64,000 nucleotides of DNA. Origin: Symbiodinium kawagutii (taxonomy: Eukaryota > Sar > Dinophyceae > Suessiales > Symbiodiniaceae). This document shows positions 30,885-40,404 of the stretch, piece after piece (within the stretch, counting starts at the first letter, position 1; the number at the start of each line of letters is the position of its first letter). The notes beneath the pieces were generated by a model that saw only the letters and a list, made by a program, of their open reading frames with translations, did not search any database and was not told where the DNA came from. Location: assembly GCA_009767595.1 (NCBI GenBank), contig VSDK01000621.1, positions 383,597 to 447,596 of the forward strand, in the 5' to 3' direction. The position numbers were made by a program, and so were the translations under genes.

Positions 30885-33800
30885 TGCGCCTGTCAGCCCA
30901 GCTGGGAACCAAGAGCTGCTCCAGCTGTTCGATGACGGTGATGGTGTCCACCTTGTTGAGCTGCACACTCAACCAGTCAATACATGCATATATGTATATA
31001 TCTATGATTATCTACATAAAAATATTACGATTGACTATGTGTATACGATTCATGAGGATCATATCTATGATTATCTATGTGTATATGCATATGACCAAAA
31101 ACAAATCTGCATGATATATTGCAAAAGGATATTCATATGATTCAAATATTCAGTGAAAGATGAACGCTTAACAAATTGATGTCCAAATATTCTGCACACG
31201 GTTTATTCAGCATTGCTGCCACAACAAGTTGAACCGCAAGCACTGAGAAAATCGCGCCATCGATGACGGCCAAGGCTTCAGAGTGGCTCACTGGCAGCGT
31301 GAAAAGACTTGAGGCAAGTATTGCAAGTCTGAGCAAGAGAGCTTCCAGATGTTGTACTCATTTGTGTGCATGTTTTTATATGCTCTATTTGCATTTGCGT
31401 ATTGGACTCGCTCCTGTGAGGCAAAGCAATGCAGTACAAAAACAACCACTTTTCCACAGCTGCGCTAAGCATTTCTAGGCAACACGTCAGTAGTATAGGG
31501 CACCTGGGTCCTCAAAGAACTGCATAAGGATTGGTGCGATCGATGCTGGAGAAGCCTCCATGTGCATCCACAAAGCATCCATGCGGAAAAGGAATACTTT
31601 CAATTTACGGATTCGTATGACATATCTGACCCTAATTTGATATATCAATATTGATGTATGCATATATATATATATATGCAAAATATGTATTTATTTATGC
31701 ATCTAATATTATATATATATATATACATCATAGAGATATAATATATCTAGATGATTTACGGATTCATTCGCCCATGTCCTGACCCACGTCTGATATTCTC
31801 TTCCAGGCTTTGGCCCCGCCTCGGGGTCAAACTTCACCGCTTCGCCCAGTGAGCCTAGACCTCCAGCCATCTCCAGAAGGGCCTTGGAGGAGTGGCAAAA
31901 CGAGTGAACCGTTGGAGACAGAAACTGGACATGGGATTTTCCTATGGTTAACAGTGGTTAATAGTGGTTAATGATGGTTAGTAGTGGTTAACTACGGGAT
32001 TTTCTATGGTTAACTATGGTTGATAATAGTAAATCATAGGGGATAATCACCGTCAATAATGGCTCAACAACTACTATATGTTGGTTCCTCAAGCTAGTTT
32101 GGGGACCCCCAAAGTTATGGTTGGTTTATTACTATCAATGTTTATCACAGGATGACAACTGGGAGCACCCCTATGACTTGAGAAACCACCATATGATCAA
32201 GCCTTTGACTTAGTCTGAGACTCCCTGGGACCTTCACTCAAGGCTGTGGCATATTGTACCATGGTATTCCTTCCTGAAGAAATTGAAGGAATGCACATGG
32301 CTATGGGTCAACACCCTGTAACCCCGTTTCCCATCATTAACCATTGTTGTCCGACCCTCTCAAATTCTTGGTGATTATCTCCCATGAAGTTTGATTAAAG
32401 CCTTGACCCATAGCCATACATCTTGAACGCACAACAGATAATCCCTTTTATCAGCCATTATAATCCCTGGTAAAACCATTCTAAAACCAACCATTCAATA
32501 TCACATGTTGATATGCAGAAACCAAGTGGCTACACCACAGCTCCAAGCATCTGCACTGTGAGGCCAGTAGGGACCTGGTCGTCGACAGAACAGAACACCC
32601 CTGGTAGCTCCCTAGGCTCCGAATTGCTCCCCTTTCAAAGGGGTATAAAGTTACCCTTGGCTCCGAATCGCTCGCTCCTCACCAGCAATAGAACCCTCCG
32701 ACAATCCACCCGTTCTTGAACTTCTGCCGAACATGTGCAGGCACTATGCCAACCTATGCCATCACCATGCACGCATCGTTTCCTCGAAATGCCGTGGTGG
32801 GTGAATCCGTCAGCATCGGCCTCCCGTGGCCATTTCGGGGGCCATGTAAGGCATGGTGCCGCAAACCTCGATCTGCAAGGGAGGTCCGAGGTCGACCAGC
32901 TGTTTCTCATGGGTTATCCTGTCATGGTTGGTAATGGTAATGGTTAATAATGGTTAATAGTAGGGGATTATCATGGAAATAATGGTTATCTATGGTAGGG
33001 GATGATCCAATAATGGTTGATAATGGTTGATAATGGTTAATAGTAGGGGATTGTAATGACTGATAATGGTTAGCCACATTGTAATGGTTGATAGTAGGGG
33101 ATTATCATGGAAATAATGGTCATCAATGGTAGGGGATGATCCCATGTATGCTTGCTTACCTCTAAGGTTGTCTATGGTTCATAGTGGTTTTGTAGATTAT
33201 AGTGGCTCATAGGGGATCATCGCCAACAAAAATGGTTGAACAACTACTATATGAGTGTTTCTCAAACCAGTTTGGGGAACCCCCAGTTATCATCTAGTTT
33301 AATAAACACTGATAATAAAAAGCAAACATAACTTTGTGGGGTCCCTATGGCCTGAGAAAAACCCATATGCAATGGTTGTTATCTGTTCAAGTGATTCCAA
33401 AACTATTCCATCTGTACTGTTGTTTTTCACAAGATGAATTTTGGAATGCTTCTCATTTGGCTGGATTCTTTCAATGGATTCCACCTGTTTCAATGATTCC
33501 AAACTGATTCCATCCCTGGTTTTTCACAAGCTGGGCGCCATAGCGTAGCGTTCTGTTGCCGGGTCTCAGGGTCCCGCCGTTCTGGACGTCATGTTCGGCT
33601 TTACCAGCATGGCGCTCTGGAAGTCAACGATTCGCACGTGCTCCCTGGCGCCCACTCTTTGAGCAGTTTGGTGTGGAGATTGCAATGTCTGGACTGGTCA
33701 ACCGAGAGGTCAACCATCTGTTTGACCACAACTATGTGATTGAATGTGTTGCAAATGTGTTGCAAATGTCTGATTTAAAGACAACCATGTGATTGAAGAA

Positions 33801-36800
33801 ACATCTATCACACGGCTACTTTGATGTGCGCTAGTTTTGGGTTTTGATTTGCAGATATTTGAAGCATTTGTGCAACTCATGTTTACATCATGTTTTACAT
33901 AATTTTTCCCGGTGACCCAGTTGTTACGGCGTTTTACGGCACAGAATCTCAGGCATTTGACTTGGCTTTGACTCAAAAAAATCATCAAATTCCTGTTTTT
34001 CTTGTATTCCCATCACTTCTACAATTTACTACTTATTCGTTTGTTCCAACTTGTTCCGAAGTTGAACTAGCCCAAGAAGATCCACATTTTGATGATCAGC
34101 TTCACGGTCCAGCTGAAACATCTCAGACTTGAAAAATGCTGTAAATTTCTCTGACATGATATTAGCGTTTCTCAAAATAGGGTACCCCTAAATCATTCAA
34201 TATTCGTCATTTGAAGTACTAAACCAACCATAATTTGGGGGTTCCCCATCTTAAGAAACCCACATACGACTGGTTCTGCATCAAACTTTGAAGGTGAGGC
34301 ATTCCAACCCAATCGGATAGCTATGAACAGCAAGGATCTTTTGCGTCTCAATCACTGCAGAGATCTGCCTGTCGCTCCCGGCAAGGGTGGAGATGATGAG
34401 GTGCTGTAGACAGATGTTCCGGTGCGCGATGTTCTGCAGCGGAAGATTGTCATCGACATAATTGAAACAAGCTGTCCAGCCAATGCGGATTCAGACCCGT
34501 CTTCATATGCATGTATATGTATACATGTAGGCGCATAGAGATAGATATAGCCATTTGCATAGTAATGCAGAACAACAACAAGAACAAGAACAAGAACAAG
34601 AACAAGAACAAGAACAAGAACAAGAACAAGAACAAGAACAAGAACAAGAACAAGAACAAGAACAAGAACAAGAACAANNNNNNNNNNNNNNNNNNNNNNN
34701 NNNNNNNNNNNNNNNNNNNNNNNNNNNNNNNNNNNNNNNNNNNNNNNNNNNNNNNNNNNNNNNNNNNNNNNNNNNNNNNNNNNNNNNNNNNNNNNNNNNN
34801 NNNNNNNNNNNNNNNNNNNNNNNNNNNNNNNNNNNNAACAACAACAACAACAGCAACAACAACAACAACAACAACAAGAAGCACTCACGGTGCTTGCAGA
34901 TACTGGGTGGAACCCATATTTCTATTTCACTCCATTTCAATGTAGAGCTGAAGCAAGAAAAGGGGTTCTGTCACGCCTGACACAAACAACTGGGCCGATG
35001 TGTATAGACACGACTCTTTCAGCTTTCGCAAAGGACATCGAAAACTCGGATTCTGAGGCAGCGCCTTCGAATGAAGATGAGCCACTCCTCGGACAACCTG
35101 TTCAAAACCTCAGAGATCTTCTCTTCTTCTTATCATTCTATATTTCTATATTATTCTTATATATTACTATATTTTATTGTAATTCTATATTACTATTCTA
35201 TATCATCTTGTCTTCTATAGTTGTTATTCTCCTCTTTGTGGGTGTCGCTGAAAATAGGGGACCCTCCAGTTATCATCCATGCATCATCATTTTCAGCAAT
35301 AAACCAACCATTTTGGCTTGAGAAACGTCCATATTCTTCTTGGATTCTTCTTCAACTAATCTTCTGCTTCTGCCTTATTTGTCTGTTCAAAAAGTTCGCT
35401 GAAAAGGCTCTGACCAGACACATCGATATCAAACATCTAAACATAATATCAATGGTAGTTTCTCAAGCCATGGGGAACCCCCCAAAATGGTTGGCCTATT
35501 ACTAGAAATGGTTAAGAAACTGGATGATTTGGGGAGTCCCCCATTTTGAGAAACACCCATATATTCATACAGAAAATGCAAACATTCAAAGATCTAATGC
35601 ATCTGCGGAACAATTGTTCACCTCGGACTCATTCATTCGCTGTTGCATCCGACCTGAGACTTCTCCAGTTCACTCTGTTCCGTGCAATGGCACAGACTTG
35701 GGAAAAACTGAAAATGACATAGAATAGAAATCCATGTTCACATATTATATCATCATATACAGTAGTTACATGAAAACTTGTTGGAGATTCTTTATCTTCG
35801 AAAATCATGAAGGCTCTGTACGTATGTCGCTCTTGCGGCACTGTTGCAAGTCTTCAGTCGTCCAAAGGCTTCATCTCTCCGTGCAGTTGACATCTCTTCA
35901 CGTCTACGGCTCGGTGTCTCGTGTGACTCAGTGTGACTCGCCTCGTAGCATGTGCTCGATGTTTTGGCCTGGCATCGGGACAGCTTCTCCCCTTGTTGGC
36001 TTATACCCCATCAACCATCCACACTTCAAAGCTTACAGCATTGGTGGTTTCTCAAGTCATAGGGGACCCTCCCAGATATCATCCTTTCTTCATCATTGAC
36101 AGTATCAAACCATGATAAACCTTAATAAACCAACCATATATAGTCATAAACCATCATAAACCTCAATAAACCAGCCATTTTTCAGGTTTCCCCATGACTT
36201 GAGAAAGCCACAACCAGCTGCTTGCTGCGCATGTGCCGTGCCAGAGAGGCTGCCCGCGAACTCCATGACGAGGAAGAGTCGGGAATTGCTGTGAAGCATC
36301 TCAAGGCACTTGGTGATGTTCGGATGCCTGGCCGCCATGCGACGCCATGCGAGGAACGTGAGCACAACGGCACAACGACCCAGATTTGTTGGCATCAGCC
36401 ATGGATGCTTCTGAAGTAGGGAACCCCCCACAGAAAATGGTGGGTGTGTTAATAGAAATGCGCTCAATGACTAAATCATTTAGGGGTAAGGTCAAAACAA
36501 GAGTTGCTGCAGGAGGTTGCGCGGCATTTTTGGATCGATTATCTCAGGTACAATGAGACCATTGCACACACGACGCTATCCTGCAGCAGAGTGTGACAAG
36601 GGTGGTCATAGCAGCACCTGGCAAACCTGATTTAAACCTGGGTGAGGTATTCCATGATCCAAATCTTTACTCTTTCATCTCTTTCACTCTGTTGCGTTCT
36701 CTTCACTTCCACAAAAACTCCCCGCCTCACTACTTCGCCCATGAATCGATATTCGCGGTAGATGGACTCCAGGATCCCTGGGTCCACCACCTTCGCACTG

Positions 36801-37906
36801 TGCAGTGGCTGCATCGTTCCAGAAAGACTGAAAGCAGGGCTTTTGTAAAACCGCAAAAATTGCTCAAGGAGATAAATCCATGATGAGTTTGCGGAGGGTT
36901 TCTTTCTTTCTACTGGAATAGTATGGAATAGTGTATCTTGAGGGTCGTTCAACGGGGGCCAGGGTCGGTAAGGACCAGGTTCGCTTTTCTCTTTTAAATC
37001 TCGAGTTCAAATGAATCTGTGACTCCGAATTCCAACTGCCAACTACCTCGAAGTTTCTGCATTTGTGCTGAACCCTTGTGCGAAGAAAGGAAGGGAAAGG
37101 TCAGCATCGCATACGATTTTTTTCCCATCTCAAAATGCAGTGTTCCTGTCCAGAAGGGACCGGCCAAAGGAAGCGTCACACCAGTGTCGCAAGATGACGA
37201 CAGCAGGGCGAGTATTTTGAAGCACTGTCGATCCTTGCATCTCTTCCAGGGAGCTGCTGGGCTGCTGTCGGCAATGACTTGGCAGCTTCTGACTGCTTCG
37301 GGGCTTGGTCCACTACTATTAGACTTAGATAGACTTAGACTAAAATTTTCTAAGATGTACTAAGGACTACTAAGGATTACTAGGGATTGCCAAGGATTCC
37401 AAAACTGTGTTTACAGTATAACAATCTGATAAAGGATGATCAGCTATGGCGATGCCATTGCTCGTAATTTGCAAGTGCTCCGGAAGCGCGGGCACCTAAA
37501 CCATTGACTTCAATCTCAGATCCGGTCATGGAAAAAGCAGACTGAAGGAAGGTAACGTGCTCCCAACATCAATGGGAATGAGCGTCCTACCCTCCAAGTG
37601 ACTCTTTGATGCTCTAAACTTTTTTGTGCTTTATTTCTTCAAGAGCCGTCCACATTGTTGCAGCAAAGTGTTTGGAGAGCTCTAATTGTCTCTGACATCA
37701 AGGTGATCCGACCCTTACATCGGAACATGACATTGTGTCAAAGTGTGTCAAGAATATTGTGTCGTTGTACCTGCATCAGAACCCCCATTGCAAAAAAGAA
37801 CCACTACGTTCGGTGCTACTGGTAGAGGAAAAACATTGTCAGTTTTTAGTGCCTGTGACTTGTTGAAGACTTTGATGGCAACCGCTTGCTGGTCCTCGTC
37901 CACTGC
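30885..37906 (-). CDS. Kinase-like protein, probable pseudokinase (HRN/DFQ)
   Basis: Exons recognised from kinase subdomains, in gene order: 37853-37906 (QAVAIKVFNKSQ, subdomain II), about 36222-36327 (HPNITKCLEMLHSNSRLFLV, then VMEFAG), 35065-35108 (EQVVRGVAHLHSK, helix E), 34369-34433 (IAHRNICLQH, catalytic loop), 33605-33644 (EHVRIVDFQSAML), 32821-32872 (CGTMPYMAPEM), 32534-32574 (SADAWSCG), 31800-31882 (LLEMAGGLGSLGEAVKFDPE), about 31500-31525, and 30885-30965 (LEQLLVPSWADRR, last helix). Phases of 35065 through 31882 agree. The ATP lysine and APE are present. The catalytic Asp, Lys and Asn of HRDxKxxN are Asn, Cys and His, and DFG is DFQ, so catalysis is doubtful. Helix C and the N-terminus were not found. 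A Gln-rich tail may continue to about 29880 (stretches at 30510-30640, 30170-30375, 29880-29950). One apparent +1 frameshift lies near 36240. Confidence 0.7.
31940..32045. repeat. Degenerate TGGTTAATAGT tandem repeat
   Basis: Repeated GGTTAATAGT / GGTTAATGAT units. Related stretches occur at 32930-33235 and, shorter, at 3625-3700, 8225-8275 and 48235-48290. Confidence 0.75.
32079..32192. repeat. MITE-1 copy
   Basis: Ends ATGTTGGTTCCTCAAGCTAG and ACTTGAGAAACCACCAT; core ATGGTTGGTTTATTACTA. Confidence 0.85.
32297..32418. repeat. MITE-2 copy with the best-preserved inverted ends
   Basis: Begins ATGGCTATGGGTCAA and ends TTGACCCATAGCCAT, a 15-bp perfect inverted pair that defines the family TIR. 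Confidence 0.88.
32593..32678. repeat. Family-3 element
   Basis: Starts GAACACCCCTGGTAGCTCC, contains the palindrome CCCCTTTCAAAGGGG, and ends GGCTCCGAATCGCTCGCTCC. Confidence 0.8.
32930..33235. repeat. Degenerate TAATGGTTGATAATGG tandem repeat, about 300 bp
   Basis: Imperfect units of AATGGTTAATAGTAGGGGAT and TTATCATGGAAATAATGG recur two to three times, giving a higher-order period of roughly 100 bp. Confidence 0.8.
33251..33366. repeat. MITE-1 copy
   Basis: Ends ATGAGTGTTTCTCAAACCAG and TATGGCCTGAGAAAAACCCAT. Confidence 0.8.
34162..34265. repeat. MITE-1 copy
   Basis: Left TTAGCGTTTCTCAAAATAGG, right CATCTTAAGAAACCCACAT, core CTAAACCAACCATAATTTGG. Confidence 0.82.
34566..34882. repeat. 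(AACAAG)n / (AAC)n microsatellite with an assembly gap
   Basis: About 110 bp of AACAAG hexamers, then 159 unknown bases (34678-34836), then AAC trimers. The true length is unknown. Poly-Asn, Gln and Thr frames here are artefacts. Confidence 0.95.
35239..35332. repeat. MITE-1 copy
   Basis: Left TGGGTGTCGCTGAAAATAGG, right TTTTGGCTTGAGAAACGTCCAT (22 bp region), core AATAAACCAACCATTTTGG. Confidence 0.8.
35452..35560. repeat. MITE-1 copy with unlike ends
   Basis: Left ATGGTAGTTTCTCAAGCCAT (CAAGCCAT type), right CCCATTTTGAGAAACACCCAT region (CAAAAT type). Confidence 0.85.
36042..36210. repeat. MITE-1 copy with internal duplication
   Basis: 169 bp instead of about 105. The core motif AATAAACCAACCAT / AATAAACCAGCCAT occurs twice. 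Ends TGGTGGTTTCTCAAGTCAT and CATGACTTGAGAAAGCCA. Confidence 0.82.
36410..36489. repeat. MITE-1 fragment
   Basis: CTTCTGAAGTAGGGAACCCC, then AAATGGTGGGTGTGTTAATA, then ATCATTTAGGGGTA; the right TIR is missing. Confidence 0.6.
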
Positions 37907-39035
37907 CTCCAAGGGAACAGAAGACTCGTTCACAGGAAATCAGTCAAAGGCACCCTCAGCATCATCAAGTGGAAGTTCGAACATGTTCAAACACAGACCA
38001 CTGCGAGATTTTCACTTCGTGAACTGACGTGAGCTGCCAAGTTCTGGTTATTTTGAAAGGCGTAAACAAGCTCAAACTTTGCAATCATCCCTGGCCTGCA
38101 ACACAGTGCCTTTCTTGCAGGGTAGCCTCAGCAGGTTGCGCTAGAGTGCACATGTATAGTCTAAATGAATATCACATCTAATCTGACTGCATGAGAGTTG
38201 GTTTCATTCAGCGAGGTTCTGCCAACCAAAGGCTCTTGAATGCTCTTGACCTGTCGTTGATGGCACGGATCGTGTCACTGAATACGAGGATAAGATAAGG
38301 ATATTGTTTGGCCCATAAGCCAATACAGCTTGGAGGTTTTGAGTGGATATGGAGGGATGATCAGTCTACTTTCTCTGCTCACGCTACCAACCGTGTTGCA
38401 TCATTTTCTAACAAAAAAGTCAAACAAGTTGGATATAGTTGGATGTGGTAAGGGATCAATGATTGGGACAAACTGATCGGCGCTTCTGAGCATCCAGACA
38501 TAGAGATGAGCCGAAAGTTGCCAACGGAATTGCCGGTCTCAACAATCTGACGATCTACTGGACCTAAGCACCCATCGTATACTCCAAGAAAATCACGCGT
38601 GAAGCTTGTGCATTGCTGGGGTAATCCCAACAATCCCAAATCAATCGATTGGCCAGGACAACACCAATGGACACACCCATTTGAGCTTGCTGATGGCCAT
38701 CCATATCACTGTTTCTTATGTAACTCAGGATTTCACGAAACTCCGGCATCAAAGCGTCCGGAATTTGTTGAAAAAGTAGGTCAGAATGCTCTTCCTGCAG
38801 TTCGAGGTCCCTGTTTCACAAGCTCTGCAATTCGTCTCTTGCTCGGCCTGACATCGAAAAGCTTCTTCGGCGACGTCATAGTCGATCTCTGCCTGAAGAA
38901 ACAAGCCAATCCCAAGGTCATCCAAGCTCCAAAGGCGGAAATTTCTTGAGGAATGGACATTCAGCATGAGCCGAGTGCGAAGCACGTTCCTTGGCAGAGA
39001 ACTTGCTTCAATTCAATGTCCTTTGTGTATTTTTT

Positions 39036-39116
39036 ATGGTGGTTTCTCAAAATCAATAATCATTTCTAATAATAAACCCACTATTTTTGTTGTACCCCTA
39101 TTTTGAGAAACCACCT
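39036..39116. repeat. MITE-1 copy, short (81 bp)
   Basis: Ends ATGGTGGTTTCTCAAAATCA and TATTTTGAGAAACCACCTTA, with part of the left subterminal GGGGTACCCC region deleted. Confidence 0.82.
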
Positions 39117-39281
39117 TATGTTCGCAAACTGCCCCTTTGAAGCACACTGAGGCTTCTGCATTTCCCACATCGTTCTGCTGAGATTGACGGCCCTTTTTAG
39201 GGTCTCGGTGCAGTCGGAACTGTTCCATGCTAATCTGCACGGTCTACTTCAACTGCTCACGTTACTGAGAAATCAAGTATG

Positions 39282-39389
39282 TGTGGGTCTCTGAAAGTAG
39301 AGGTACCCCCAAATCATCCAATTTCTTAACTATATCTGATAGTAATCAAACCAACCATTTTGCTGTCCCTATTTTCAGAAAGCCCCATG
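39282..39389. repeat. MITE-1 copy
   Basis: Ends TGTGGGTCTCTGAAAGTAGA and CTATTTTCAGAAAGCCCCAT; core CAAACCAACCATTTTG. Confidence 0.8.
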
Positions 39390-39990
39390 TAAAGAAAGGT
39401 AAAGGCAGTGCTTAAGGGACAAATTGTGCCAATTTTACATTCATCAAAGTGGGTGTTCCTTTCAAAGTGTGCCTTGGGCCCTCACAACCAAGTCCCATTC
39501 GTGCTCGAAGAGGATGTCATCCACACCCGCAGCCAGCAGCTCAGTGTGGCGCCTCATCGGGGGTGCCATTCCTCCAAGGATTGGGGTCTCCCCCTAGGCA
39601 CCGATCCTTCAAGCATCAGTGGCTTGTGACAGGTGCTGCTTGCTACCGCAAAACCTGATCCTATGATAGTCATCGCATGTCATGTACATGTTTGCCACTC
39701 TTTTTCTGCGCCGATTCGTCAAAATCGTGATGCAGGCTGATTACCTGGGAACAAGTGCAATCTCATGTCATGAGCGGCTAGAAACAGGCAGCTACAAACG
39801 GCTACCTGCCGTGGCCCCTCTCCATGTAGTTGCTTTCGCTGCCCTCGAATTCTTCCTGAGCCAGGAGAACACTTCTAAGACTGTGACTTCCAAACTTCGC
39901 TATGACCGTTCGCAGGGCTATGGCTGTGGCAACTCAATGCTTATCAACGAACGTTTCTTGACCACTCTTGGTCTCAACCGCATAAGGATT

Positions 39991-40097
39991 TGGTGGTTTC
40001 TCAAAATGGGGGACCCCCTAAATCATCCTCTCTTAATCATTCATAGTAATAAACCAACCATTCTTGGGGTACCCCGAACTGACTTGAGAAATCACCA
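39991..40097. repeat. MITE-1 copy overlapping the end of the M1 peptidase reading frame
   Basis: Ends TGGTGGTTTCTCAAAATGGG and GACTTGAGAAATCACCA. On the minus strand the peptidase frame runs into it and stops at TAA 40033-40035. Confidence 0.87.
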
Positions 40098-40353
40098 TTT
40101 GCATCAGCCGTGTTTTTAGGTCCACGGTCGTGGCCGTGCCAAGCATCAATCGATCCATGAACTTCGCATTAGAGCTGACGCCCTCTACGGTTTGCGCCAA
40201 AGCTTTCTGGACATTTTGGTAGACCTGGCATCACTGGGTTCAGACATGGCATGGATTCCTGGATTGATCACAAGCTCAGCATGATTAATCCATGGCTTCA
40301 AAATCTTCAGTCAAGGCATGGCAAACTTCAAGGAGATCCTCTTCGAAAATCTC

Positions 40354-40404
<51 letters not shown>

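Larger units (their letters stand above)
37935..40032. other. Spacer between kinase-like and peptidase genes, unresolved exons
   Basis: Minus-strand stretches with coding character: about 38660-38835 (PDALMPEFREILSYIRNSDM) and 39490-39585 (TELLAAGVDDILFEHEWDLV). Neither could be chained to a gene. The first could be a kinase C-lobe helix. MITE-1 copies lie at 39036-39116, 39282-39389 and from 39991. Confidence 0.35.

Noticed and set aside
30437..31114. 225-codon plus-strand open frame
   Set aside because: It overlaps minus-strand kinase C-lobe and tail exons (about 30885-30965 and 30510-30640), ends in AT-rich low complexity and has no recognisable domain.
34369..34500. Minus-strand extension YVDDNLPLQ before the HRN motif, resembling a reverse-transcriptase YVDD
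   Set aside because: It lies upstream of the acceptor CTGCAG at 34434-34439. The helix-E exon joins in phase directly at NIAHRN, and no other reverse-transcriptase motif is present.
34890..35321. Plus-strand frame with an acidic, protein-like stretch
   Set aside because: The minus strand over 35065-35108 encodes the kinase helix EQVVRGVAHLHSK with proper splice sites and phase, so the plus frame is its shadow followed by a MITE-1 copy.
35300..35325. CCATTTTGGCTTGAG, resembling the dinoflagellate spliced leader (CCATTTTGGCTCAAG)
   Set aside because: It is the right end of a MITE-1 copy; the core CCATTTTGG and the TIR CTTGAGAAAC occur together in the family, so the likeness is coincidental.
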